From: CANDYO01 sp964627795
GTDB taxonomy: Bacteria > Pseudomonadota > Alphaproteobacteria > Rickettsiales > CANDYO01
DNA length: 64,000 nt
Assembly (NCBI GenBank): GCA_964627795.1
Contig: CAZVLF010000007.1
Coordinates: 1-64,000 of the forward strand
Direction: 5' to 3'
Part shown: positions 37,170 through 46,025 of the stretch, in pieces
Layout: each line of letters begins with the position of its first letter
Position numbering within the stretch: the stretch's first letter is position 1
Position numbers and translations under genes: made by a program
The notes under the pieces: generated by a model
The model's input: only the letters and a program-made list of their open reading frames with translations
What the model was told of the DNA's origin: nothing
Database searches by the model: none

Positions 37170-38255
37170 ATGAAAAAAATACTAATATTATTTTTTACTC
37201 TAATTCCCAATTTGCTATTTGCTAAGTCTGAAAAGCTTAATATCCTTACATGGGCAGATTATATTCAGCCAAAAATTTTTCAACAATTTGAAAAAGAAAC
37301 AGGTATAAAACTTCATATTGATTATATTGATAATAATTATTCACTAGAATCAAAATTAACAGCAACCAGCCATGATTATGATATAACAGTTCCCACCCTT
37401 GCCCCATTTTTTATAAGACAAGTTCAGTTTGGCTTATTCCAACCACTTGATCACAGTTTACTCCCTAATTATAAAAACATTGATCCCATAGTGATAGAAT
37501 ATGAGCAAAGAGCTCATTTTAGTGACCGTTATGCCATTCCATTTATGCTTGATTCAATTGGAATCGGTTACAATAAGCAAAAAATTGACCAAATAATGCC
37601 AAACGCTCCTGTAAATAGTTTAGAAGTTATTTTTAACCCTGAGTTATTAAAAAAATTCTCTCAATGTGGGGTTGAATTTCTTGATTCAGCCGAAGAAATA
37701 ACTTCTTTAGCTCTTTTATATTTAAACCTTGATCCTAATACCAAGAAGCTAGAAGATTTAGATAAAGCCGAAGAATTACTAAAAAAAATACGCCCTTTTA
37801 TAAATAACATTAATAGCATGCTTTATTTTAACAACCTTGCCAGTGGAGATAATTGCTTGGTTGTGGGCTATTCAGGTGATGTAATTCAAGCTCGTCAAAT
37901 ATCTTCACAATCTGGAAAAAACTATGATATTAAGTTTGCTCTTCCCAAAGAGGGATCTTTTCTTACTATGGATTTAATGGCTATTCCGTTAAATTCACCA
38001 CATCGTAAAAATGCATATAAATTTCTTAATTTTATTCTTAGAACTGATATTATTGCAGAAATAGCAAACCATATTGGCTATACCAGCCCCAATAAAGCAA
38101 GCTATCCATTTATTAAAAAAGAATTTATTGAAGATAGAAATATTTACCCTCTTCAAGATAAAAATTATAAGTTTAATATGTTAGAAATACCAAGCCCTCA
38201 ATTTAACCGTAAAAGAAATTTAAATTGGATGAAGTTTTTAAGCCACGAGAATTAG
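37170..38255 (+). CDS. PotD/PotF-like polyamine-binding protein
   Basis: 361 residues with a signal peptide (MKKILILFFTLIPNLLFA). Mature protein is a type II periplasmic binding protein: LNILTWADYIQPKIFQQFEKETGIKLHIDYIDNN is the typical PotD/PotF start (shown here in outline: TWADYI, FEKETGIK), with HDYDITVPT and YAIPFMLDSIGIGYN later. The likely ligand is spermidine or putrescine. No potABC genes follow, so the permease is elsewhere or lost. The 269 nt after it (38256-38524) hold no gene I can support. Confidence 0.88.
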   Translation: MKKILILFFTLIPNLLFAKSEKLNILTWADYIQPKIFQQFEKETGIKLHIDYIDNNYSLESKLTATSHDYDITVPTLAPFFIRQVQFGLFQPLDHSLLPNYKNIDPIVIEYEQRAHFSDRYAIPFMLDSIGIGYNKQKIDQIMPNAPVNSLEVIFNPELLKKFSQCGVEFLDSAEEITSLALLYLNLDPNTKKLEDLDKAEELLKKIRPFINNINSMLYFNNLASGDNCLVVGYSGDVIQARQISSQSGKNYDIKFALPKEGSFLTMDLMAIPLNSPHRKNAYKFLNFILRTDIIAEIANHIGYTSPNKASYPFIKKEFIEDRNIYPLQDKNYKFNMLEIPSPQFNRKRNLNWMKFLSHEN

Positions 38256-38524
38256 AACATAACTATCAAATAACTTTATCTTATATTTGATTGCTGTTTT
38301 TTAAATTTATATTAGTCCCTTTGCACTTAACTCATTAAAGTGTTTTATCATATATCGATTTTAATGCTAATGTTGGTGTGATTAATCACTTGAGTTTACC
38401 ATTGTTAGATTTAATAATGTTATTTAAATATTTAGTTTGAATTTTATCTATTTCCAAATTATGCATCTAAGTACTTTCTAAGCATCCATAACAAAAGTTT
38501 AAATTTTATGAATTAAATGCAGGT

Positions 38525-41500
38525 TTAAGAAAATTCAGTACTAGTATTATTTCCTGTTTGGCCAATTATATCTATATTTAATACAAACGCTTGATCATTA
38601 TCATAAGCTAAATAATTTGATTCATCATCTCCACTACTTAAAGAATTACCATAACAATTGTCATCCCCTGGATTAAAATCAGGATATCTAGGCGGAAATA
38701 TAATCGGAAAACTTTGACTTATTGCAAAATCGAACATAAACTGAAATTGATTTATTAAAATGGTTATCAAATTATTTATATTGGTATCCTCATATAAATT
38801 TCCAAAATCTAACCAATCTTCTAAATTACTAATTATCTCACCCATAGATCCAATTATGCTTCTTGCATAATTTGAGGCATCATCTTTAGAAAGAGCTTTA
38901 AATAAAAACTTTTGCCAATTTGATATTTCAAGTAATTCTTCTTTATAAATAACTTCATTAATTTTAGCTATAATATTTAAAAGATTTTGATTATCTACTG
39001 ACTGCAAGCCGCTTTTTAATTTATTTTCACTTTCTTCCAAGGATGAAAAACTTTGAGTAGACATTTCTTCAAATTGGTTAGACAGATTTTTACTAGTTAA
39101 TTGATCATCTCCTGCTTCATGTACTAAAGCTTCTAAATCCTGAAGGGTTAATTTGCTTTCCAGTAATTCGCCTAACAAATTAAAATTTATACTAGCAGCC
39201 TCACCTTCTATCAATTCTAAGGAAAAATAATGTAACTCTGCAAAATGCCCTAAATATATAGTTCTTTTGAAATTAAGATCACCTAATACTATAGGAGCAT
39301 CAATATGATTATTGCCAATTATAACAATATTTATATTTAAATCTTTTGAAAGAGCATGAATAAGATTTTGATCAGCCCATTGGCCACTCATCATAACTCG
39401 GTCAAGATACTGTTCAATTGTTTCATCATTGTCTATAAACCCTTGATAATCTTCTATATGATCCTTAATATATTTTACTGCAAATACTCTTAACTGCTGA
39501 TAATTTATTATTTTTTCATTATTTAACAATTCTAACTGTCTTTCTACAGCATGAAAGAAACAATTTCCATCAGGTTCAACATTAACAATTTTAAGCCCAT
39601 ATTTAGCAATTATTTCTTCATTTATTAGCTCGTATTCTTCAGGCATTTCTATTTTACCTAAAGCTATATTGATTTCTTCAGATAAAGAATTAACCGTTTT
39701 TATAAGATCAGCATTACTAGGAGACGCAATATTTGACAAAACCTTATCATCAATAATAATCTCTTGTTCAAGTACTTTTGTTAAAGAAATTAGATATTTT
39801 AAAGTTCGGTCAAAATGAGTTGTATAAATATTGAAACCTAAGCCATTATGGCAAATAGTATTTCTCATTAGCTTCGCATCATTTAATGAGTATTTAGATA
39901 GTTTTTGGTTATTATTTTGCCTATTTAAGGTTTCAACAATAGCAATAAATAACTCTATGCTATAAAATAATAGTTGATCATACTCAAAAGACTTTGCAAT
40001 TTCAAGAAATGCTACATGATTCTCTAGTCTTTTTTCTAAAACCTCAACTCCAATCTTTTCTAGCAACCTATCCATTCTTATCTCAAATTTAGAATTTTTA
40101 GTAACAGGTTGCTTTATTTCAAGGGCATATTTATCAATTGGTTCTTGAGTTACTTCATTATATTCTTCATCTGTTAGAGGTATTAAAATTAATTTCATCT
40201 TATCATCACTTTGATACCTTTGCGGCGCATTTTTTAAAGCTATAAATGATAAACCCATCATTTTACTGGTGAAACAAAATTTTGGTAGAGTGCTGGTTAC
40301 CATTATTTCACCACCGATATTTTGAGCAAAATATTTGTATTCTAAATAATGCATCTGAAAACTTAAATTTTCATAAAGCTGCAGCCCCGTAATTGAAACT
40401 TGATCCGCTTTTAGAATGGATATAATTTGCTTAAGTTCATTAGCATAAAACCGAAGTTGATCATTAATTTTTTCTTGACCTTCTTTTGTAAAGCATTCTT
40501 TTATATTATTTGTTTTTGCAGAAGCCTTAATTTGTTGGATCGTAATAATGCTAATTGAAGAAGGTTTTTTAAAACTATCAAGTTCTTTAATAATTTCTCC
40601 AGTTTTAATGTTTTGAGTATCTTTTAAAAGCTTTCCTTTTCCTGGTATTTTAAAGAAATCCCTTATTTTTCTTTTTATATTTTCAATAAAATCATTAAAA
40701 AATTCTCTAGTAGTTTGACGATTTGATAGTTTTGCTTTAATTTCTACTAAAGCACTCTTTAAATCTTCAGGCGTATCTTCAACTTTAGTAAATTTTGTGA
40801 GTTGAGGACAAAATTCTGCTAATAGCTCATGGTCACTAGCTAAGTTCTGTAAATAAAGAGGGATTTTTGAAAAGTCTTGATTATAAAAATTACTTATGCT
40901 TTCTATAGTTTCGCGAGTATTGTCTAAAACATATAAAGTTTCAATAAGGACTCTTTTTATTTTAAGCAACTCTTTAAGAATATCTATGAAAAATTTATTA
41001 TCTTTTTCAGTTATTATTTTAAGCAAATGATTATCTAAATCTTGTTCGCGATGAAAGATAAAGTTTCTGATTTCAGTAATTGCCTCAATATTAATATCTG
41101 AAGATAAATATTTTGTTACTCTTGGAGAAATATTGCGGTAACTTAGATTTTCACCAATTTTTGCTATTATAGATAAAAGCTGAAATCTACCATCTTTAGT
41201 GGTGAAGTCAGTTTTTTCAGAAGCTTCAATAATTAATTGAGCAGTTTTTTTAAGATATTTCATATCTTTATGGTAGCTAAAATATTGAAAATGCTTGCTA
41301 CTCCTATCAAACTTTAACACTAAGTGATTTATCTCTTTAAGAGGTTTTAAATATATTTTTTTTCTTCTTACATTAGAAACTAAAGAATTAAGAAAGCTTT
41401 TTCCTAAAGAAATAGATTCTAAAAATAGGCCATTATCTAATTCATTTGGAAGATGATGCTCGCGGAAGAACATAGAAAGTTCCTCAAAATCATAAAAAAT

Positions 41501-41794
41501 ACTACAGCAGTTATTGTCCTGAAATTTCTTTTTATATCCACTTGGAAGTTGAGTTAAAGCTGTAGAAATAACTAGCAACACTAAAGTTCCATCTACTTTA
41601 AATGAAGCCTTTGAAAAACCATTCTTAACTTTTTCAACTTCATCTATAAATTCACTTAAATTTTCAAGATGCAGTTTCCACTCAACTGAGCGTGGTTCCC
41701 TTTCATCTTTTAAAGCTTTAAAAAAATAATTAGAAGATCTAATAATATTGTTAACTATTTTGCCTAATTTACATTTGTTAGGAATAAGATACAT
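38525..41794 (-). CDS. OTU-type deubiquitinase-like protein with two HEPN-like motifs
   Basis: 1089 residues, no signal peptide or membrane segment. Residues about 735-860 are an OTU cysteine protease: Asp742 and Cys745 in VEPDGNCFFHAVE, and His855 in AELHYFSLE, so the catalytic residues are complete; GQWADQNLIHALSKDLNINI is the usual middle part. Two separate helical regions carry RxxxxH motifs as in HEPN domains: Arg243-His248 (EIRNFIFHRE) and Arg644-His649 (LMRNTICHNG). The rest is helical and Lys/Glu-rich. OTU proteins in intracellular bacteria cleave host ubiquitin (established); a secreted host-directed effector is likely here, with the HEPN parts of unknown purpose. Confidence 0.82.
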   Translation of the reverse strand: MYLIPNKCKLGKIVNNIIRSSNYFFKALKDEREPRSVEWKLHLENLSEFIDEVEKVKNGFSKASFKVDGTLVLLVISTALTQLPSGYKKKFQDNNCCSIFYDFEELSMFFREHHLPNELDNGLFLESISLGKSFLNSLVSNVRRKKIYLKPLKEINHLVLKFDRSSKHFQYFSYHKDMKYLKKTAQLIIEASEKTDFTTKDGRFQLLSIIAKIGENLSYRNISPRVTKYLSSDINIEAITEIRNFIFHREQDLDNHLLKIITEKDNKFFIDILKELLKIKRVLIETLYVLDNTRETIESISNFYNQDFSKIPLYLQNLASDHELLAEFCPQLTKFTKVEDTPEDLKSALVEIKAKLSNRQTTREFFNDFIENIKRKIRDFFKIPGKGKLLKDTQNIKTGEIIKELDSFKKPSSISIITIQQIKASAKTNNIKECFTKEGQEKINDQLRFYANELKQIISILKADQVSITGLQLYENLSFQMHYLEYKYFAQNIGGEIMVTSTLPKFCFTSKMMGLSFIALKNAPQRYQSDDKMKLILIPLTDEEYNEVTQEPIDKYALEIKQPVTKNSKFEIRMDRLLEKIGVEVLEKRLENHVAFLEIAKSFEYDQLLFYSIELFIAIVETLNRQNNNQKLSKYSLNDAKLMRNTICHNGLGFNIYTTHFDRTLKYLISLTKVLEQEIIIDDKVLSNIASPSNADLIKTVNSLSEEINIALGKIEMPEEYELINEEIIAKYGLKIVNVEPDGNCFFHAVERQLELLNNEKIINYQQLRVFAVKYIKDHIEDYQGFIDNDETIEQYLDRVMMSGQWADQNLIHALSKDLNINIVIIGNNHIDAPIVLGDLNFKRTIYLGHFAELHYFSLELIEGEAASINFNLLGELLESKLTLQDLEALVHEAGDDQLTSKNLSNQFEEMSTQSFSSLEESENKLKSGLQSVDNQNLLNIIAKINEVIYKEELLEISNWQKFLFKALSKDDASNYARSIIGSMGEIISNLEDWLDFGNLYEDTNINNLITILINQFQFMFDFAISQSFPIIFPPRYPDFNPGDDNCYGNSLSSGDDESNYLAYDNDQAFVLNIDIIGQTGNNTSTEFS

Positions 41795-42560
41795 GAATTT
41801 TTACCTTGAGGATTATTACTTAATATAAAAATTAGTTGGAGTCTTTTCTAAAGAAAGATCTACAAAATATGCATTTGAAATTTAATATTTGGGAAATACT
41901 CTAAAAGAAAATTTTTTTGATTTAGTTTATCATCAAATTTAAAGTAAAATTCAAGCCTTTTCTTAGATATAGTTATTATAATTTAGTATTATTTCAAAAA
42001 TAGATAAGCATGAGAGAATAAAAACATACCAGGATAATTTGATAGTTATAACAAAAACCCTTAAGATATTTGCATCAGAGCCTCATTTCATATAAGTTAA
42101 TATATGGATAGAAAAAATAACTAAGACTAAATAAATATAAAAGCAAAAATTTCTTTTAGAAACAAGAGTATTATGATTTTACTGTATATGCCGTTTTTTT
42201 TACCTAAAATAATAGATTATTTCTACAATTATATAAGCAAAAAACTTTAAGACTTCTTGTGTATGGTTTATCTTTTTCGATACATTATTAAGTGTTTGCA
42301 GTTCTTTTCTTTATTTGCCAATAGCGCCTTTTTATTAACTCACCCCATGCTTCTTCAGACAATAATGGCATATTTAACTCTTTAAATATTACTTATATAA
42401 CTATAGCTTCATATAACTAATAACCTATTAATACCAGTCATGTGTAAATATGCAATGTAAGTTTTTCTATGTAAATCACTCGCTAGCAAACTCTAACAGG
42501 GTAATATCACCTTTAATTACAGCTAATTAATATAAATTAATTTATAATTATACAATTTTC
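41795..42560. other. long gap without a supported gene
   Basis: About 765 nt of AT-rich sequence with stop codons in all frames. On the minus strand around 42295-42375 a short reading (MPLLSEEAWGELIKRRYW) faintly recalls the N terminus of some IS transposases, but it is too short to name. No tRNA, terminator or repeat was recognised. Confidence 0.4.
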
Positions 42561-42592
42561 TTGATTTATTTTAAATAGTAGTTATACTACTA
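42561..42592 (+). promoter_or_regulatory. promoter with a dyad over the -10 box
   Basis: TTGATT (42561-42566) and TATACT (42583-42588), 16 nt apart. A perfect 7-3-7 dyad, TAGTAGT TAT ACTACTA (42576-42592), covers the -10 box, so a repressor could block transcription of the gene at 42662. Confidence 0.5.
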
Positions 42593-42661
42593 CCATTAAT
42601 AAGTGTAAGTATTTTTTTAAAGTAAGTGTGATGCCGTTAACAATTATAAGTGAGGTTAATC

Positions 42662-44083
42662 ATGTCAACCACAGATGCTTATATCTTATCTTCCGCTAAT
42701 AAAGTAAGATTTGATACCACAAATTCAACTTTAATATTTTCTACTCAACATTTAATAGATAAAGCACGAACAACTCGAAATATAGTTGAAACAATTTTAG
42801 CTAATATTAGTTCTCATGTATTTCAAAGAAAAAAAGAACATTTATTTCACCAAAATAATTTTAATGAGTTCCCCGTTTTGAAATTAAAAATAATCGATGA
42901 TGTAATTGATAACTCATTTGGTATTTATATAAATAATGAAGGGGTAATATCAGTTTTTGATTGTTTTGGGGGAAGACCAATTGCAAAGTTAACCAACAAA
43001 AATGATGAAGATTTTATTATGAGCAAGCTCTCAGCATTCAACTTTGTCACTACTGCAAAGCAAAATAACGCCATAGAAAATCATGCTATTGGTGGAACAA
43101 TTTACCTTGCAAGAAATTTAATCAATAATACTCCTGTTAACTCAACAAGTGATGATATTTTATTTAAAGAAGATGAAATTATCTATGAATCTAAAAGACT
43201 TTTATTCTCTAAATTATCAACAATTATAAGCTTATATAACTCTGCTTACAAGGAATCTGATAAAGATGATACTATTGTTGTTCAAATACTTTTAAAATTA
43301 TTTTCTGAAGCACAAATATATAGTTTTTTACCTGAAGGTGTTGAGATAATAAATACAAATAATACTATATTAGATATAAGTGAAAATAATATAACACCAA
43401 AGCAAGATCTTTCAATAGAGCCACAATATAATATTTATGCAAAATTCATATATGATCATTGGCCCAAAATATTAGGAACTATGGCTGCAACAATTGGCGT
43501 CGCCACTATTTGCTATTACCACCAAACAATCTATAAATACATATATTCTACCATAACCTTTGCATTAGCATTGCAGGGAAATATTTCCCAAAGCCCTCAT
43601 AATGATAATGATGGATATGTAAAAACTACGGACTCTGGCGATAATGACCTATCTTCTTCTAGCATATATGATAATGAAAACAGCCCTCTTCCCAATCAAA
43701 ATATTTCTCCATCTTCTATAAAAGAATATGTAGAAAGCATTATTAATAATGTTATAGAACAAGCTTCATCAACAATTGAGGCTGACGAAGAGGTTTCATC
43801 TTTGTTAAATGAGGAAATTCTCAGCCCTGCTACCACTGGCGAGAACACTCCAAGCGATTTTAATGGGCTAGATATTAGTAATTTAAACAGTATTATTAGC
43901 ATAGTCAACCCTAACAACTTGGGAAAAGATGACTGGCAAGAAATAGTTACTCCTAGTAGTTTTCTTGAAGACACTCCTATTATTTATTCAAATATGCAAA
44001 TTTCACTTACTCAACTAATGGAGGATGAGATTTTTTTGTGGCGATCTCCGAAAGATAACTCGGACTCTTCTCCGGTAGATTAA
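42662..44083 (+). CDS. membrane-anchored protein of unknown function (effector candidate)
   Basis: 473 residues from ATG 42662, with GAGG 6 nt upstream. No signal peptide. Residues 1-200 form a folded domain; about 265-310 has two close hydrophobic segments (ILGTMAATIGVATICYY, YIYSTITFALALQG); the C-terminal part is acidic, Ser/Asp/Asn-rich and disordered-looking. In the N-terminal domain ISVFDCFGG (Asp100) followed by KQNNAIENHAIGGTIYLARN (Gln134) mimics the D-Q-C layout of Ulp1-like (CE-clan) cysteine proteases, but the catalytic His and Cys positions are not kept. That likeness is speculative. Function unknown. Confidence 0.65.
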   Translation: MSTTDAYILSSANKVRFDTTNSTLIFSTQHLIDKARTTRNIVETILANISSHVFQRKKEHLFHQNNFNEFPVLKLKIIDDVIDNSFGIYINNEGVISVFDCFGGRPIAKLTNKNDEDFIMSKLSAFNFVTTAKQNNAIENHAIGGTIYLARNLINNTPVNSTSDDILFKEDEIIYESKRLLFSKLSTIISLYNSAYKESDKDDTIVVQILLKLFSEAQIYSFLPEGVEIINTNNTILDISENNITPKQDLSIEPQYNIYAKFIYDHWPKILGTMAATIGVATICYYHQTIYKYIYSTITFALALQGNISQSPHNDNDGYVKTTDSGDNDLSSSSIYDNENSPLPNQNISPSSIKEYVESIINNVIEQASSTIEADEEVSSLLNEEILSPATTGENTPSDFNGLDISNLNSIISIVNPNNLGKDDWQEIVTPSSFLEDTPIIYSNMQISLTQLMEDEIFLWRSPKDNSDSSPVD

Positions 44084-44209
44084 TTTTAGTGAGGATTCTA
44101 ATTTGAATTAAACTTTTAAATTTAAAGAAACTTTAGGCTCTAGGTATAATTATATTCTTGGTAATAACCCTTAGACCTAAAATTTCTCTATTTTACTTTT
44201 TTAAAAAGA

Positions 44210-45679
44210 TCATGTTCCGCAGAAGGTTTTGCAAACTCGCTCATTTTGTTTAGGAGCTACTATATAAGTTTTATGCTCTTGCTCATGCTTAATGTCATAT
44301 GGATTGGATAACGCCTGAAGTAAATAATTTCCTTTGGTAAAATCTTGATGCTCAACCGCGTATTTAATTGTTTTTTCTATTTGGTGGTTACGTGGAATAA
44401 TGGCCGGATTTTCTTTTAACATCATATTTGAGATTTCTTTAAATGAATTATTTTCTTTGATCAAGCGCATAAACCATTTTTCTATCCATTTATTCAAACT
44501 TATAGAAGGAATATAAACATCACCATAATCAAACTCTTTATCAGCAGCTAAATAACTTAAATACCTAAATGTTAAAGTATAATCTATCTCTTCTTTATGC
44601 ATTATATCTAACAATTCTTCTATAAGATATTGATCGTTAGAATTAAATTTAACAATTCCTATTTTTCTGTACAGCATTGCCGTATATTTTTCTTGATATT
44701 TTATCTTAAAATCTTCCAATGCATTTATAAGTAATTCTAATGATTCTTTTGAATTTGTAAGAAGCGCAATACATCTAGCTAGTTGCGATAAATTCCAATA
44801 ACATATATTAGCTTGATTTGCAAAACTATAGCGCCCATAATAATCAATAGAACTAAATACTTTATTAGGATTATATTCATCTAAAAAAGCACAAGGTCCA
44901 AAATCAAGGCTTTCTCCAGATATAGCAACATTATCTGTATTCATCACTCCATGGATAAAACCTATTCTCATCCAGTTAACAATTAACTCTATCTGTTTAT
45001 CTCTTACTTTCTCAAAAAAAGACAAATAAAGATTTTGTTCATTCTTTATTTCTGGATAATGTCGATTAATAGTATAATTTGCTAATATTTGTAAGGAGCT
45101 AACATCTCCACGAGAAGCAAAATATTCAAATGTGCCAATCCTTATGTGGCTTGCTGCAATTCTAGTTAAAATTGCTCCTGATAACATTTCACCATTACGA
45201 ATAACTTTTTCACCACTACTTACCACTGCAAGAGAGCGCGTAGTTTTAATACCAAGATTATTCATTGCTTCACTAATAATATATTCTCTAATCATAGGGC
45301 CTAATGCAGCTTTTCCATCGCCTCCCCTGGAATAAATAGTTGCTCCTGATCCCTTTAATTGCACATCAAATCGAGATCCATTTTTATTTAATATCTCACC
45401 TAAAAGTATTGCTCTTCCATCTCCAAGCTGAGGAACAAACTTGCCATATTGATGGCCTGCATAAGCTAAAGCTATAGGTTCAGCACTATTAGGCACATCA
45501 TTACCAGATAAAATTTCAGCAACTTTATTTATATCTTTAATGTTATATTTAATACCCAACTCATCTGCTAATTTAGTATTAAAATATACAAGCTCAGGGT
45601 TTGGAAATTTTGGAAGAGTTAATGCTTGATAAAAATTACCAGGAAGGCGCGCATAAGTATTATCAAATTTTATCAACAT
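44210..45679 (-). CDS. selO: protein adenylyltransferase SelO (YdiU)
   Basis: Pseudokinase-fold enzyme that transfers AMP from ATP to protein Ser/Thr/Tyr residues. 489 residues. Seen: YAGHQYGKFVPQLGDGRA, the phosphate-binding QLKGSGATIYSRGGDGKA with its Lys and Arg residues, MIREYIISEAM with Glu, and MNTDNVAISGESLDFGPCAFLD with the metal-binding Asn/Asp pair. The C terminus ends CKTFCGT, keeping the cysteine near the end that in other SelO proteins is redox active. Single gene among effector-like genes; SelO is widespread and need not be one itself. Confidence 0.93.
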   Translation of the reverse strand: MLIKFDNTYARLPGNFYQALTLPKFPNPELVYFNTKLADELGIKYNIKDINKVAEILSGNDVPNSAEPIALAYAGHQYGKFVPQLGDGRAILLGEILNKNGSRFDVQLKGSGATIYSRGGDGKAALGPMIREYIISEAMNNLGIKTTRSLAVVSSGEKVIRNGEMLSGAILTRIAASHIRIGTFEYFASRGDVSSLQILANYTINRHYPEIKNEQNLYLSFFEKVRDKQIELIVNWMRIGFIHGVMNTDNVAISGESLDFGPCAFLDEYNPNKVFSSIDYYGRYSFANQANICYWNLSQLARCIALLTNSKESLELLINALEDFKIKYQEKYTAMLYRKIGIVKFNSNDQYLIEELLDIMHKEEIDYTLTFRYLSYLAADKEFDYGDVYIPSISLNKWIEKWFMRLIKENNSFKEISNMMLKENPAIIPRNHQIEKTIKYAVEHQDFTKGNYLLQALSNPYDIKHEQEHKTYIVAPKQNERVCKTFCGT

Positions 45680-46025
45680 AATACCACTCCTAATTAGATT
45701 ATAAACTTAAAATGAATAAATACAAATTAACTTGATGTACTAGATTAATTTATTTTCAACCAAAAAACATTTCTTTAAACAAAGAGATTATAAAAATAAA
45801 ATTTATACCAGGTAAATTTGCTTACTTATCTAAAAAACAATTTTATACTTGCTCAAATGAATCAACTGAGCACAATATCATTTAATAATAACTTATAATT
45901 AACCACAAGAAAGTGTTTTTCAAATATAGGCCTAAAAATATATAGTTCAAAGCAAATATATATTTACATTAGATAAAAAATATTATATATTATTTAATAA
46001 TGATTAATAATTTTAAGGAAATGTT
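45680..46025. other. divergent gap between selO and the AKR-like fusion gene
   Basis: About 346 nt of AT-rich DNA that must hold the promoters of both flanking genes. No coding frame, RNA or clear hairpin was recognised. AAGGAA (46015-46020) just before ATG 46026 is the ribosome site of the next gene. Confidence 0.5.

Noticed and set aside
42295..42375. Minus-strand reading MPLLSEEAWGELIKRRYW as a transposase N terminus
   Set aside because: About 25 residues with only loose likeness to IS transposase starts; too short to call.
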